This document shows positions 24,133 through 33,042 of a stretch of DNA of 64,000 nt, in pieces. Each line of letters begins with the position of its first letter. Position 1 is the stretch's first letter. A program made the position numbers and the translations under genes. This DNA comes from Streptomyces tauricus. Its GTDB lineage: Bacteria > Actinomycetota > Actinomycetes > Streptomycetales > Streptomycetaceae. The notes under the pieces are model-generated. The model searched no databases, was not told the origin of the DNA, and was given only the letters and a program-made list of their open reading frames with translations. The DNA lies in assembly GCF_014650955.1 (NCBI RefSeq), contig NZ_BMVY01000008.1, forward strand, positions 1 to 64,000. The letters are read 5' to 3'.

Positions 24133-26844
24133 TCACAGAGAAACGATCATCGGTTGCGCCAGCTCCACGACCGTCTCCGACGCCTGGGCCTTCTCCACGC
24201 CGTTCACCGCGCGCACCACGGTGAACGACTGCGGCGATGAGGTACCTGAGATCCCGGTTACCGTCATCACCTCGCCGCCCACCCGAATGTCGAACGGGAA
24301 CTCGGCCGGATACGTGGCCGTCGTGATCCACGTAGGGCCATCCGTCACCGCGACCGACAGCACCGTCGCCGAGGCAGATACACCGGCCGCGAGTTCACTC
24401 CCGTCCGTATCGAGCCGCCCGTAGACCGCATCGTCGAGCACCCCCACCTGGTAGGGGCCGGCCGGAGCGCAGACAAGATCGATCTCCCACGTGCGGACCC
24501 CGATCCTCTCTGTGTAGCCCAGGACCAGCAGATCGACCGGACCGGGCGGCAGGAACTCCGGCAGGTCCACGATCTGCACCAGGTCGCCCTCGACCATCGC
24601 GACGATTGTGTCGATCAGTTGAGGGGCCTTGTGCAGCTTGATCGTGACGACCGGGTACCGGGCTTCATCCCAGGTCCGGACATGCATCAGCCAGTACGCA
24701 GAGGGCTCCGCCATGTCGTCATCGAACAGATTGCGATCGAAGGACTCGTCGTACGGACCGACCCCGTTGGGCGGATCGTTTACGGACAGACGTCCTTCAA
24801 GCAACCGGGCACGTCCCGAGCTGCCGTTCGGGAGGTTCACCGTCACGTCATTGCGTACCGTGTTGGAGTCGGGCTCAACTGGCGAGAGCGGCCGCGCTAC
24901 ACCCCTCGCTCCGTACGGGAGAGTGAGGGCCGGCGTCTGGTTCTGGAGGGTTGCCCGGGGCCGATAGCGCAGGCCGAGTCGGTCTGGCTCCTCTCCGAAG
25001 ATCCCCCCATCGGCGTCGGCGGACTCCTGAAGCAGGCCGAGGAGCGTGCCCGGTCGCTGAGGCCCGAGGCGCATTGTGTCGCTGGCTGCGCCCAGCAGCC
25101 GGAACCGGACGCCTTCCTCCTGGCACAGACGAACCATTCGGGCCCCGGCGGTCTCGCCGTTGAATGCCTGGTCTGCCGAGTTGAACGGGGTATCGGTCTC
25201 GGTGTTGAAGACGGCGAGGTGTCCCCACCTCATGCCGTCCAAGCCGGTGCCGAACGACGACCTGACGTCCACGACGTAGCCCGGCACCGCCGCGACCGTG
25301 GTGTTGACGGACAACCCGGAGCCGCCGATGACGATCCACCGGAACACGTACTGGACGTTGCCGCCGGACTGAACTGCCTTGATCTGGAGGCGGGTCCACG
25401 CGCCTGTGAACTGTGGGGCCGTGGTGAAGGACGTGAATACCTGCTGCTCTTCGGCGTCCAGGCCTTCGATCCGTACCAGGTTGGTCGCGACGCGGGCCCT
25501 CACTCGTCGGGCCGTGCCCGTGGTGCGCACCTCAAAGAGCGTTGTCTCCGCCACGGGCATCGCGTCGAGGTTGTAGACCAGCTCCACCTGCCACGTGCCT
25601 GCCGCCACGGGCGGAACCCGCGCGACGAAGCTGGCGCCTGGCTGGACGATCGGCAACGGAGACGAGCCGGGCAGGGTGTCGTCGGACGCGAAGTCGAACG
25701 CGCTCGGCTTGAAGGGCTTCACCCCGGCGATGGGGCTGTAGACGCTCGTCGCGTCCTGGCCCTCCTCCATGGGCCAGTACGCCACCGGATTGTACGAAGG
25801 GACTCGGCGACGCAATGTTGACGCCACGGCCTTATCGCCCTGGCTCATCCGCTCGAGGATCCCCTTGCCCTCGCCCTGCACCTTGATGAGGTCACCGCGG
25901 CCGGACCACTCCGCCGGCCAGTCGCTGAACTCTCCGACGAACCGCACCCGCTTCTTGCTGATCGAGGCGCCGCCGGACAGAGTCCACGTCAGGCTCGTTG
26001 CGTCCACGAAGCTCGTCGCTCCGACAGTTGCCGCCGTGAAGTCGACGTTGGCCACGACGGTCCCCCCGATGCCGTCCCGCAACTGGAAGGCGTACACGCT
26101 GCCCGAGGGCGGCGAGAACCCGAGACCGGCAAGGTCACCCACCACCAGCGGCGCATTCGAGGCGAAGACCGCACCCGTCGCCGCGGTGACCGTCTCCCCG
26201 AGCTGGGTCCACGGACCGGCGAGCGACGGCGCCGTGTAGAAGGTGATGACCCCAGTCGTAGATGCGCGGGTGACCCGTACTGCGAGGCGCCCCGAAGGCG
26301 GCACCGACGGCGCCGCGGTCGAGTTGAACCCGGCCACCGCGGCGCCATCCGTGCTCGCCCGCAGCACCAGACTGCCGGCCGCAGAGAGCGACAGTTGCCA
26401 CGACCTCTGGTTGCCCGTAGTCACGTACTTGCCGCACAGCTCGATCTCTTGGCCCGTGACCCAGTTGGTCAGCGCCATATCGAGCCGGGCGTCGAGGTCC
26501 CCCGCAATGTTCAACGCCGTCGCGCTGGGGGTTGAAGCAACGGCGCTCGCGCTGTCAGCTGGCAGGACGAGCCTCTGCTGTCCGGCATGCACGCTGACCT
26601 GCATCAGCGTGTTCAGGCCGATCTTCTCAAAATACTCCGAGCGCGGGTTGCGCGGAGAGTACAGGCCCTTCGGCGACTTGAGGGTGAGCGTGCAGGTAGC
26701 CCGCTGGACCGCCTGCACCTCATCCCGCATCCCCCGGGTGTGGGTGATGATGTCGCCCGTCATGGCGTGCTGCGTCACATCGGTGAGCACGCCACCGATG
26801 CCCAGCTCGGTGGTCGTACCAAGAGGCTCCTGAGGAAATCCCAT
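24133..26844 (-). CDS. Large minor tail protein (distal tail/tail-tip, possibly Dit-Tal fusion)
   Basis: 903 residues. Located immediately after the tape measure gene and coupled to it by TGATG, the position of the baseplate hub in siphoviruses. The N-terminal part (ALTLKSPKGLYSPRNP-type region; KIGLNTLMQVSVHAG) looks like a hub. Central parts resemble a concanavalin/LamG-like fold (FYTAPSLAGPWTQLGETV; VVANVDFTAATVGATSF, repeated again around residues 390-550). The C-terminal third (LMHVRTWDEARYPVVTIKLH; GDLVQIVDLPEFLPPGPVDL) matches actinophage tail proteins. It may combine distal-tail and sugar-binding functions in one chain, since few separate tail-tip genes follow. Confidence 0.82.
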   Translation of the reverse strand: MGFPQEPLGTTTELGIGGVLTDVTQHAMTGDIITHTRGMRDEVQAVQRATCTLTLKSPKGLYSPRNPRSEYFEKIGLNTLMQVSVHAGQQRLVLPADSASAVASTPSATALNIAGDLDARLDMALTNWVTGQEIELCGKYVTTGNQRSWQLSLSAAGSLVLRASTDGAAVAGFNSTAAPSVPPSGRLAVRVTRASTTGVITFYTAPSLAGPWTQLGETVTAATGAVFASNAPLVVGDLAGLGFSPPSGSVYAFQLRDGIGGTVVANVDFTAATVGATSFVDATSLTWTLSGGASISKKRVRFVGEFSDWPAEWSGRGDLIKVQGEGKGILERMSQGDKAVASTLRRRVPSYNPVAYWPMEEGQDATSVYSPIAGVKPFKPSAFDFASDDTLPGSSPLPIVQPGASFVARVPPVAAGTWQVELVYNLDAMPVAETTLFEVRTTGTARRVRARVATNLVRIEGLDAEEQQVFTSFTTAPQFTGAWTRLQIKAVQSGGNVQYVFRWIVIGGSGLSVNTTVAAVPGYVVDVRSSFGTGLDGMRWGHLAVFNTETDTPFNSADQAFNGETAGARMVRLCQEEGVRFRLLGAASDTMRLGPQRPGTLLGLLQESADADGGIFGEEPDRLGLRYRPRATLQNQTPALTLPYGARGVARPLSPVEPDSNTVRNDVTVNLPNGSSGRARLLEGRLSVNDPPNGVGPYDESFDRNLFDDDMAEPSAYWLMHVRTWDEARYPVVTIKLHKAPQLIDTIVAMVEGDLVQIVDLPEFLPPGPVDLLVLGYTERIGVRTWEIDLVCAPAGPYQVGVLDDAVYGRLDTDGSELAAGVSASATVLSVAVTDGPTWITTATYPAEFPFDIRVGGEVMTVTGISGTSSPQSFTVVRAVNGVEKAQASETVVELAQPMIVSL

Positions 26845-29800
26845 CAGCGTGACCTCCTTCCCGTCAGGGCGAACTGAACGTCCGGGCCGCCCACCTGGCG
26901 GATACCACGCTGCATCCGCCCCATCAGGTAGTCGTCCTCGCCCCGGCCAGACGACCGGAGCTCGAGCACGACGCGCTGGGACGCGGCTGCGCGGGCGCGC
27001 CCGCTGGCCATGTCCAGGGAGCCAGCCGCAGGGGTGTCGACGAGGCTGGCCATGCTGCGGTTGACCGCGGAACGCTGACCCTCCACGCCCTTGATGAGGC
27101 CCTGCGCCGTGTGGGCGCCGACCTGCGCCATCACGCGGCTGGGGCTCTTGATGCCGAGTGCCTTACGGATGCTCGCCGTCATGCCCTTGGCGATCCGCAG
27201 CATGGTCGACTGGATCGTCTTCTCTTGCTTTTTCAGACCGTTGACCAGGCCCTGAGCGGCTTGGATCCCTGCCGAGTACATGGCGGATCCGGCCGTAGTC
27301 CCGGCTTTGCCAGCAGCTGTGACGAGCGCCTTCTGCTGAGAGTTGATCTGCTTGATCTGGGTCGCGTTGGCGTTCGCCAGCGCAGCCGCGGACGAGGCTC
27401 CCCCTTCCACTCCGGCTTGGGCGATCTGCGCGATCAGGTCGCTCCTGACGCCCTTTTTCCGCAGCGTCGAGAGGTGCTTCGCGAACGTGTCGGCCGCCAG
27501 ACGGTCCTGCTTCAGACCGGCCAGGATCGTCTCTGCGGTCTGCGGCCAGCCACCGGTGTCCTGCTTCGTGACGTTCGCGCCGTCGAGAACGCCCTTCTTG
27601 ACGTCCGCGGCCAGCTTGTCGCGCTCCTTCCGCAGGTCAGCCAGCTTCTTCGTTGCCGTCTTCAGCTTGGCGGCGACCTTCCCCTCCCTTACCGCCAGCC
27701 AGTCGAGCCACCCCGCCCCCTTGTTGATCTTCTTGAGGGCGGCGCGCTCCTTCTTCCCGGCCAAGGCGTCCCGCACGATGTCCGTCAGCTTGTACGCGGC
27801 GGCCCGCACCTGCTTCTGAGAGCCGGTGAGACCGGCGACCAGGCCGCGCGCGATCCAACGACCCTGCGCTGTGGTCACCTTGGACGGTGACGCGATTCCC
27901 AGGGCCTTCGCGATCGGGCCCGGGATCACGTTCCTCGCCCAGCCCCTGATCTGACCCTCGATCCAGCCGCCCATCGACTTGATGCCCGACCACAGACCCT
28001 GGACGACCTGGCGACCCTTCTCGTTGAGCAGCGAGCCGAGCGAGCCGATGCCCTTGTTGATCCGGCCAGGCAGCCCCTGCACCCACGCGACCATCGACAG
28101 CGCCCGCGCGACGGACGCGGCCTTGAAGCGGTTCCAGGCGCCCGTCGCAGACGCCGAGATGCGCGCGCCCAACGGCGCCAGAGCCGCGACCGCGCGCCCG
28201 GGAAGACCCCGGACCCAAGCCATGAAGCTGGCGCCCGTACGGGACACAGGGCCCGAGATGTACCGGCCCCACAGGCCCGAGAACCACGTGGTGAACGCGC
28301 TGCCGATCGAGTTGAGCCAGCCTCCGACCTGCCCGGCCTTCGAGGAGATCCAGCCCGTGAATCTCGCCCACCACTTCGGGAGGTTCTCGTTGAGGGCGGA
28401 CAGCATGCGGCCGACGAAGCTGTAGATGATCGTCAACGCGGCCGCGGAGAACGCGGCACCAACCAGCGTCGGCAGCAGCACAATCGCGGCCACGATCGCC
28501 GCACCGATCGCCGCGATCTTCAGCACCTTCGTCGGGTTCGCCATCACCCACTCAGCGGCCTTCGACCCGGCCTGGGTCAGGCCTTCGATGATCTTCGGGC
28601 CCATCTCGCGGGCCTTCTCCACGAACTTCGTACCGAGGATCGAGAAGAAGCCCGTGAACCGGTCAACGCCCTCCTGGCCGCCCTTGCCCGCGTCGTCCCA
28701 GATGTCACCGATGGCCTTCTTCGCCGTGTCCAACGAATCGAGGACCGGGCCCCCGAGGAAGTCCACCACCTTCTGCTGCATGCCCCGCTTGAAGGCCTCC
28801 AGCTTGGTGCCGGCGTTGTCGCGCATCGCGTTGCCGAACTTGTCCGCGCTGCCCGCCGCGCCGTCCATGGACTTGGCTGCCTTGTCGACATCGAGCTTGT
28901 ACGCGGCCGCGCCCAGGTCCTCGCCCGGCCCGCCAAACAGGTCCTTGACGGCCTGCTTCGCTTCTGCAGAGCCCGGGCCCAGCTTCCGCAGCTTGTCCGC
29001 GATCTGGTCCATGGCCTTCTCGCCTCTGGCACCGCCCGCGCGCATGTCGTCGATGACCTGCTTGGCGTCCAGACCGAGCGCCTTCAGCGAATCGGCCGCG
29101 GGCTTGGCACCCTCCCCGACCCTGAGTTGCAGCTCCTTGAAGGCGTCCCCGATCTTGTCGGTGTCCTTCGTCCAACCGCCCTGCACGGCCTGCTTGATCA
29201 GGCCCATCGCGGTCTTCCCCGAGAGGCCGGCCTCCTTCATGACGGGGCTGTACTCGGTGAACGTCTCCAGCAGGTCATCGCCTGCGGTGCCTAGGCCCTT
29301 CGACCCCTTCATCAGCAGGTCGAACGCCTGCTTCCCATCCTTCGCGAGGCCGTTCTTCACCATCGCGCCCGCGGCCTGGGCGGCCTGACCGACGTCGACC
29401 TCCATCACGTTGGCCAGGTCTGCGGCGTTCGTGGCGATCGATTTGATCTGCGCGTTCGTCGCTCCGGGCGGGATCAGCCCGGTTGAGGCGATGGCCTTGA
29501 TGGTGTCCGCGGCGCCCTGGAAGTCCTCGGTGATCGCGGAGGTGTAGAGCTGGCCTGCGATCTTGCCGTACCGGGCGGCTTCCTGGCCGGTAGCGTCGAG
29601 TTGGGCACCGAGCCGGGCCTTGATCTTGCCCTGGTCCATGGCCTCGCTGAAGGCGCTGATAAGGAGCGCTCCGGCGGCGGCGCCAGCGGCCATGGCGGCA
29701 CCGCCCGCAACCTGCTTGAGCCTTTCTAGCTTCCCGCCAGCTGCATCGACTGCGCCCGCAGCGCCTTGCTCGGCTCCTTCGGTGAGACCGTCCCCGAAGG

Positions 29801-30050
29801 AGTTTCCAGCCTGTTGCCCGGCCCGCGCGAACCGACCCTGAGCAGTCCTGAGCCGTCCGTCAGCACCACGAACGAGGCCCTCTCCGAGCCCTTCACCGGC
29901 CTGCTGACCAGCCTGTTCAGCGTCGTCGCCCATCTGCTGGCCGGACTGGCGGAGGGCCTGCTCCGCACGTCGCAGAGCTGGGTCCACCGTCCGGTCGTCG
30001 ACGGACAGGATTGCGTTGAGTTCGCCGACGGTGAGCGACACGAAGGTCAC
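26844..30050 (-). CDS. Tape measure protein
   Basis: 1068 residues from GTG 30050, the longest tail gene, in the canonical place between chaperones and tip genes. N-terminal coiled coil rich in Gln/Ala/Gly; central hydrophobic helices (VLKIAAIGAAIVAAIVLLPT, LVGAAFSAAALTIIYSFVG); repeated WNRFKAASVARALSMVAWV-like and SPSKV/SPSRVM segments that recur in tape measures (IGIASPSKVTTAQGRWIARG; LGIKSPSRVMAQVGAHTAQG). It sets tail length and is ejected with DNA. By the usual rule of about 1.5 angstrom per residue the tail would be near 160 nm. Start codon overlaps the stop of the frameshifted chaperone by GTGA. Confidence 0.95.
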   Translation of the reverse strand: MTFVSLTVGELNAILSVDDRTVDPALRRAEQALRQSGQQMGDDAEQAGQQAGEGLGEGLVRGADGRLRTAQGRFARAGQQAGNSFGDGLTEGAEQGAAGAVDAAGGKLERLKQVAGGAAMAAGAAAGALLISAFSEAMDQGKIKARLGAQLDATGQEAARYGKIAGQLYTSAITEDFQGAADTIKAIASTGLIPPGATNAQIKSIATNAADLANVMEVDVGQAAQAAGAMVKNGLAKDGKQAFDLLMKGSKGLGTAGDDLLETFTEYSPVMKEAGLSGKTAMGLIKQAVQGGWTKDTDKIGDAFKELQLRVGEGAKPAADSLKALGLDAKQVIDDMRAGGARGEKAMDQIADKLRKLGPGSAEAKQAVKDLFGGPGEDLGAAAYKLDVDKAAKSMDGAAGSADKFGNAMRDNAGTKLEAFKRGMQQKVVDFLGGPVLDSLDTAKKAIGDIWDDAGKGGQEGVDRFTGFFSILGTKFVEKAREMGPKIIEGLTQAGSKAAEWVMANPTKVLKIAAIGAAIVAAIVLLPTLVGAAFSAAALTIIYSFVGRMLSALNENLPKWWARFTGWISSKAGQVGGWLNSIGSAFTTWFSGLWGRYISGPVSRTGASFMAWVRGLPGRAVAALAPLGARISASATGAWNRFKAASVARALSMVAWVQGLPGRINKGIGSLGSLLNEKGRQVVQGLWSGIKSMGGWIEGQIRGWARNVIPGPIAKALGIASPSKVTTAQGRWIARGLVAGLTGSQKQVRAAAYKLTDIVRDALAGKKERAALKKINKGAGWLDWLAVREGKVAAKLKTATKKLADLRKERDKLAADVKKGVLDGANVTKQDTGGWPQTAETILAGLKQDRLAADTFAKHLSTLRKKGVRSDLIAQIAQAGVEGGASSAAALANANATQIKQINSQQKALVTAAGKAGTTAGSAMYSAGIQAAQGLVNGLKKQEKTIQSTMLRIAKGMTASIRKALGIKSPSRVMAQVGAHTAQGLIKGVEGQRSAVNRSMASLVDTPAAGSLDMASGRARAAASQRVVLELRSSGRGEDDYLMGRMQRGIRQVGGPDVQFALTGRRSR

Positions 30051-30391
30051 CTCCTGGGAGTGCGGGGGTTTTTCTCGGGAGGTGGCGCGAAGTGCCTGTG
30101 CAGGCGTGACTCAGTGGAGAGGAGGCCGAAGACGCGGGCCTGGAACCAGCGCCAGGTCCGGCGCTTGAGGACGCCGCCCCCCACGTCGACCCCGTAGGTC
30201 TGGTGAAGGTCGGCCTCGATCAGCGGCCACTGCTGGAGCAGCCGCTCCCACGTCAGGTTCGAGAACCCTTTCGACGGCGCCGAGAGCCCGCCTTCGTACC
30301 ACTCGTAGAGCCCCGTGGCTTCGTCGAGTTCGCCACAACCGACCCCGAGGTACCGGACTTCTCCTGCCGACGGGTTGTCCGGTTCCCCGCT
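30047..30391 (-). CDS. Tail assembly chaperone, -1 frameshift extension (GT-type)
   Basis: No start codon of its own. Reading in the -1 frame from position 30,391 gives 114 open codons, SGEPDNPSAGEVRYLGVGCG, then TWERLLQQWPLIEADLHQTY and RTWRWFQARVFGLLSTESRL, ending in TGA at 30,047-30,049. This is the second half of a classic G/GT pair: the fusion would contain 127 residues of the first chaperone plus these 114, total 241. The C-terminal part is the portion that contacts the tape measure in lambda. Its stop overlaps the tape measure GTG. Confidence 0.88.
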   Translation of the reverse strand, partial: SGEPDNPSAGEVRYLGVGCGELDEATGLYEWYEGGLSAPSKGFSNLTWERLLQQWPLIEADLHQTYGVDVGGGVLKRRTWRWFQARVFGLLSTESRLHRHFAPPPEKNPRTPRR

Positions 30392-30771
30392 TTTCCCGGG
30401 CGCGTTCCGGTCTTCCAGTACTCCTTGGCGGTGTCCTTATCAGTGGTCACCCAGAACATCGCGGTGAGCGCGACGTGCTTGAAGGGCCCCCACTTCACGT
30501 CCGCCAGGAGTTGCTCGTAGGCGTCGCCGAGGCACATGCGGTAGAGATCCCGCTCCTCGTCGTCGCCGAGGACCTCGGTATCCGGAGCCTTGCCACCCGC
30601 AGCCAGGCGGGCAGCGAGAGACGTGATCTTCTCGATCCGGATCCCGTCCTCCGCCGAGGGATCCTCGATCCGGTAGACACGAATCTCCCCGTCACGACCC
30701 TTGACGGGGAGATCCAGGTACTCGTCGAGGAACTGGTCGAGGGCCTCGAAGTCCTCTTCCTTGGCCGCCAT
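30253..30771 (-). CDS. Tail assembly chaperone, zero-frame (G-type) product
   Basis: 172 residues from ATG 30771. The folded N-terminal domain (EDFEALDQFLDEYLDLPVKG; LYRMCLGDAYEQLLADVKWG; WVTTDKDTAKEYWKTGTRPG) matches the first tail chaperone of siphoviruses. After about residue 127 the zero frame turns into a low-complexity basic tail (KAGSRRRRKGS). This product is made when ribosomes do not shift at the GGGAAAA site. It helps load tail tube subunits around the tape measure. TGATG coupling to the tail tube gene. Confidence 0.9.
   Translation of the reverse strand: MAAKEEDFEALDQFLDEYLDLPVKGRDGEIRVYRIEDPSAEDGIRIEKITSLAARLAAGGKAPDTEVLGDDEERDLYRMCLGDAYEQLLADVKWGPFKHVALTAMFWVTTDKDTAKEYWKTGTRPGKAGNRTTRRQEKSGTSGSVVANSTKPRGSTSGTKAGSRRRRKGSRT
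30391..30397 (-). promoter_or_regulatory. -1 ribosomal slippery heptamer G GGA AAA
   Basis: In the zero frame of the chaperone gene the codons are CCG GGA AAA GCG, so the heptamer G_GGA_AAA is in the exact register needed for tandem -1 slippage to GGG AAA. Both frames are open across it. A GC-rich stretch follows immediately and could provide a stimulatory structure. Confidence 0.85.
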
Positions 30772-31244
30772 CAGGGTGCCAGCGGGTTCGTGATCGGAGT
30801 GAGCGGGCCGTCTCCGGTGAATTCGATGTCCGTCTCACCGAGAGCCGTGTACTCCCCGCCCTGCGGCTGCCAGTTGGGGATGCCCTTGCCCTCGTACGCC
30901 TCGGGCAGTCCGGTCCTGTTCATGTAGCGGAGGTGGACCTTGTTCGCGTCGCCGTACGCGTAGTGCGCGAGCCGGATCGCCTCGTGCACCGGGTTGTACA
31001 CCTTGACGCTCTTGTTCGCCTTGCGGCGGATCTTGACCGTCACCTTCCAGCTCTGGCCGGTCTTCTCCGCAGAGGACCAGCCCTCTCCGTCGTAGTCCGA
31101 AGCATCCTCGATGTTCGGCTCGCTCTCGGGCTGGAACTCCCTCACCCCAGGGCAGAGCTGCCAGTCCGGCGCCTCCGCCGTACCCATGTTGATTTCCAGC
31201 CGCCACTCGCGTGCGAGCTCGGTCTCTTCGGTAGGGGTCGCCAC
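30771..31244 (-). CDS. Major tail (tube) protein
   Basis: 157 residues. Beta-sandwich-like sequence: REWRLEINMGTAEAPDWQLC, EFQPESEPNIEDASDYDGEG, EKTGQSWKVTVKIRRKANKS and a final GETDIEFTGDGPLTPI, typical of siphoviral tail tube proteins with the usual DYDGxGW motif. It lies just upstream of the chaperones, the standard location. Polymerises into the tail tube. Confidence 0.88.
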   Translation of the reverse strand: MATPTEETELAREWRLEINMGTAEAPDWQLCPGVREFQPESEPNIEDASDYDGEGWSSAEKTGQSWKVTVKIRRKANKSVKVYNPVHEAIRLAHYAYGDANKVHLRYMNRTGLPEAYEGKGIPNWQPQGGEYTALGETDIEFTGDGPLTPITNPLAP

Positions 31245-31254
31245 AGGGTCCTCC

Positions 31255-31695
31255 TCAGTCGTTCAGACGGATCCCGGACCTGACCGTCCGGAAGTAGAAG
31301 TTCGCGGCCAGCTCCATGCGGCCGCGGCTGTCCTGGCCGATCCAGGCCTGCGAGTTGCGCCAGGAGATCTCGACCTGCACACCGCGGGCGTTCCAGCTCT
31401 CGCGGTTGTGCAGCACGCGGAAGACGTCGTTCGCCAGCTGCACCAGGTCGAGCGGGTTCGTGCCCGCGCGCATGCGCACCTGGATACCGGTCACCGAGTC
31501 CGTGCTGTCGTCGTCGGCCACTGGATAGGGGGTCAGCGTGAGCACCCGGTCCGGGCCGTCCGGCATCCGGCCGAGGACGATGCCCGTCCCGTCCGCCGGC
31601 AGCGTCCCCGACTCGGAGTAGACGCCGACGTCCTCGGCGTCCAGGAGCTCGGCGGTCCCGCGAAGCAGGTCGACGTCGTGCGTCTCGCCGCTCAC
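31255..31695 (-). CDS. Putative tail terminator / connector protein
   Basis: 146 residues. Sequence LTLTPYPVADDDSTDSVTGI then VRMRAGTNPLDLVQLANDVF and GRMELAANFYFRTVRSG fits the minor-tail/tail-terminator family that caps the tube beneath the head. It overlaps the upstream HK97-gp10-like gene by 4 nt. Assignment rests on pattern plus position. Confidence 0.75.
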   Translation of the reverse strand: MSGETHDVDLLRGTAELLDAEDVGVYSESGTLPADGTGIVLGRMPDGPDRVLTLTPYPVADDDSTDSVTGIQVRMRAGTNPLDLVQLANDVFRVLHNRESWNARGVQVEISWRNSQAWIGQDSRGRMELAANFYFRTVRSGIRLND

Positions 31696-32042
31696 CGCAG
31701 CGCCCGCCGCATCTCAGCGGCCACCAGCGCCAGGACGGTGCCGCGCTCGGCGTTGAGACTGTTCTCCAGGAACTTGGCCTCACGCCCGGGAGCGTGCTCG
31801 AAGTCCATCTCCTCGTGCTGCCGGACCGCATACGGGGTGTCGTAGCTGACCATCCCGGTCAGATCGGCCTCGTCAACGCTGGCCGTGCCGGAGTGCTGGA
31901 GCGTGCCCTCGTCGAGCGGCACCCGGTCGTTGCTGACGCCCAAGACGTGCTCGGCCCCGAGCAAGAGGCCGCGGGCGGCCGCCTGCCGGAGCTCCCGCTG
32001 GACGTTGCTGGAGTCGAAGTCGAGCCGGAAAGACTGCGCCAC
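31692..32042 (-). CDS. HK97 gp10-like head-tail connector / tail completion protein
   Basis: 116 residues. AARGLLLGAEHVLGVSNDRV-PLDEGTLQHSGTA and YDTPYAVRQHEEMDFEHAPG, followed by KFLENSLNAERGTVLALVAA, are the characteristic features of the gp10-like family (VPxDTGxLxxS, YAxxxE, GxxFLxxA). It acts at the head-tail interface. Confidence 0.85.
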   Translation of the reverse strand: MAQSFRLDFDSSNVQRELRQAAARGLLLGAEHVLGVSNDRVPLDEGTLQHSGTASVDEADLTGMVSYDTPYAVRQHEEMDFEHAPGREAKFLENSLNAERGTVLALVAAEMRRALR

Positions 32043-32051
32043 GGCGGCCCC

Positions 32052-32372
32052 CTATTCGAGCTGAATTTCCAGGTGGTTAGGGGTGCCGAGGTTCTTGCCG
32101 TCGCGCCGCTTGGCCTGGATGACCGTGGTCTTCCGGCCATCGGGCAGGGTCACTCGGGACAGGGCCGGCGCGGTGGTGCCGAGGTCGGCGTACGCGGTCG
32201 ACGTCGACGTGACCTGCTCGCCGCCCGGCGTCCGTACGGCCCGCGTCTGCTCGTCGAGGAAGCACCGCACCGTGACCGGCGGCTCGTAGAGGGTGCCGGT
32301 GCTGGACTCGCCGCCGTACGGCTCCACCGCGATCTCGTGAATGAAGAGCCGCCGTGGAATCCGCCTCACCAT
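32052..32372 (-). CDS. Head-tail connector/stopper-type protein
   Basis: 106 residues from ATG 32372 (GTG 32369, overlapping the upstream stop, is possible). Contains VRCFLDEQTRAVRTPGGEQV then RVTLPDGRKTTVIQAKRRDG, the pattern of the small head-closure proteins in this gene position. It would plug or extend the connector under the portal. Confidence 0.72.
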   Translation of the reverse strand: MVRRIPRRLFIHEIAVEPYGGESSTGTLYEPPVTVRCFLDEQTRAVRTPGGEQVTSTSTAYADLGTTAPALSRVTLPDGRKTTVIQAKRRDGKNLGTPNHLEIQLE

Positions 32373-33040
32373 GTACAGCCGCCCGAGGAGGCGATCCAAC
32401 GGAGTTTGTCCGCCGGGACGGCCCTCAGCGCGCGCCCGATGCCGGGCGCGTACCGAGACGGCTCATTGCCGCTTCCTGGAGCACCGAAGGTCAGATTCAC
32501 GGACCCGATGCCCACAGCCGCGAGCGGACCGGATACGTCCGTCTCGACGCCGACCTCGCCCCAGAACTCCACCTGCGAGCAAACGGCTTCAGCGAACGCC
32601 GCGGCGACCACCGGATCCGTCGGCATGCCGTCGGCGTCCACGTCGTAGACCGCTGCCTTCAGAAAGTCCGAGTCCAGCAGCTCAGTTGCACGCTCAAGCA
32701 GTTCTACCGCGTCGAGCGGCGGTGCCTTGTGCAGCGCATTCGCGAGCTGCGTGGTCGTCGCGTACGAACGGACATCCGCCATCATCGCCGGAGCCGGAGC
32801 TACGGCCACCCGCTCGTGCTCCACCGAGGCGCCAGTGCCCGTCACCGTCCACGACAGCCGCCAGATCCCCGCCAACGTGTACGCCACCGGAGCCGTCCAG
32901 ACCGAGCCGTTCTCCGCACCCGTCACGACGGGCGTCACGACGACCCCGTCAGGCCGCGTCACCAGCAAAGACGCACTCGTCGTCTCGTCCGCCGGAGTGA
33001 CCGTCAGACGGGCCGTCACGAGGTCCCCGACATCAGGCAT
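32366..33040 (-). CDS. Head-tail adaptor with N-terminal Ig-like extension
   Basis: 224 residues from ATG 33040. The first ~85 residues form a beta-sandwich-like segment (DLVTARLTVTPADETTSASL; AGIWRLSWTVTGTGASVEHE). The C-terminal half (VRSYATTTQLANALHKAPP; DAVELLERATELLDSDFLKA; AEAVCSQVEFWGEVG) has the helical pattern of gp6-like head-tail adaptors. The Ig-like extension may be displayed outside the neck. Sits between the giant repeat protein and the stopper. Confidence 0.75.
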   Translation of the reverse strand: MPDVGDLVTARLTVTPADETTSASLLVTRPDGVVVTPVVTGAENGSVWTAPVAYTLAGIWRLSWTVTGTGASVEHERVAVAPAPAMMADVRSYATTTQLANALHKAPPLDAVELLERATELLDSDFLKAAVYDVDADGMPTDPVVAAAFAEAVCSQVEFWGEVGVETDVSGPLAAVGIGSVNLTFGAPGSGNEPSRYAPGIGRALRAVPADKLRWIASSGGCTW

Positions 33041-33042
33041 CG

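Noticed and set aside
29233..29246. TCCTTCATGACGGG in the tape measure gene as a further palindrome copy
   Set aside because: Only one half-site matches and it is isolated in the late region; probably chance.
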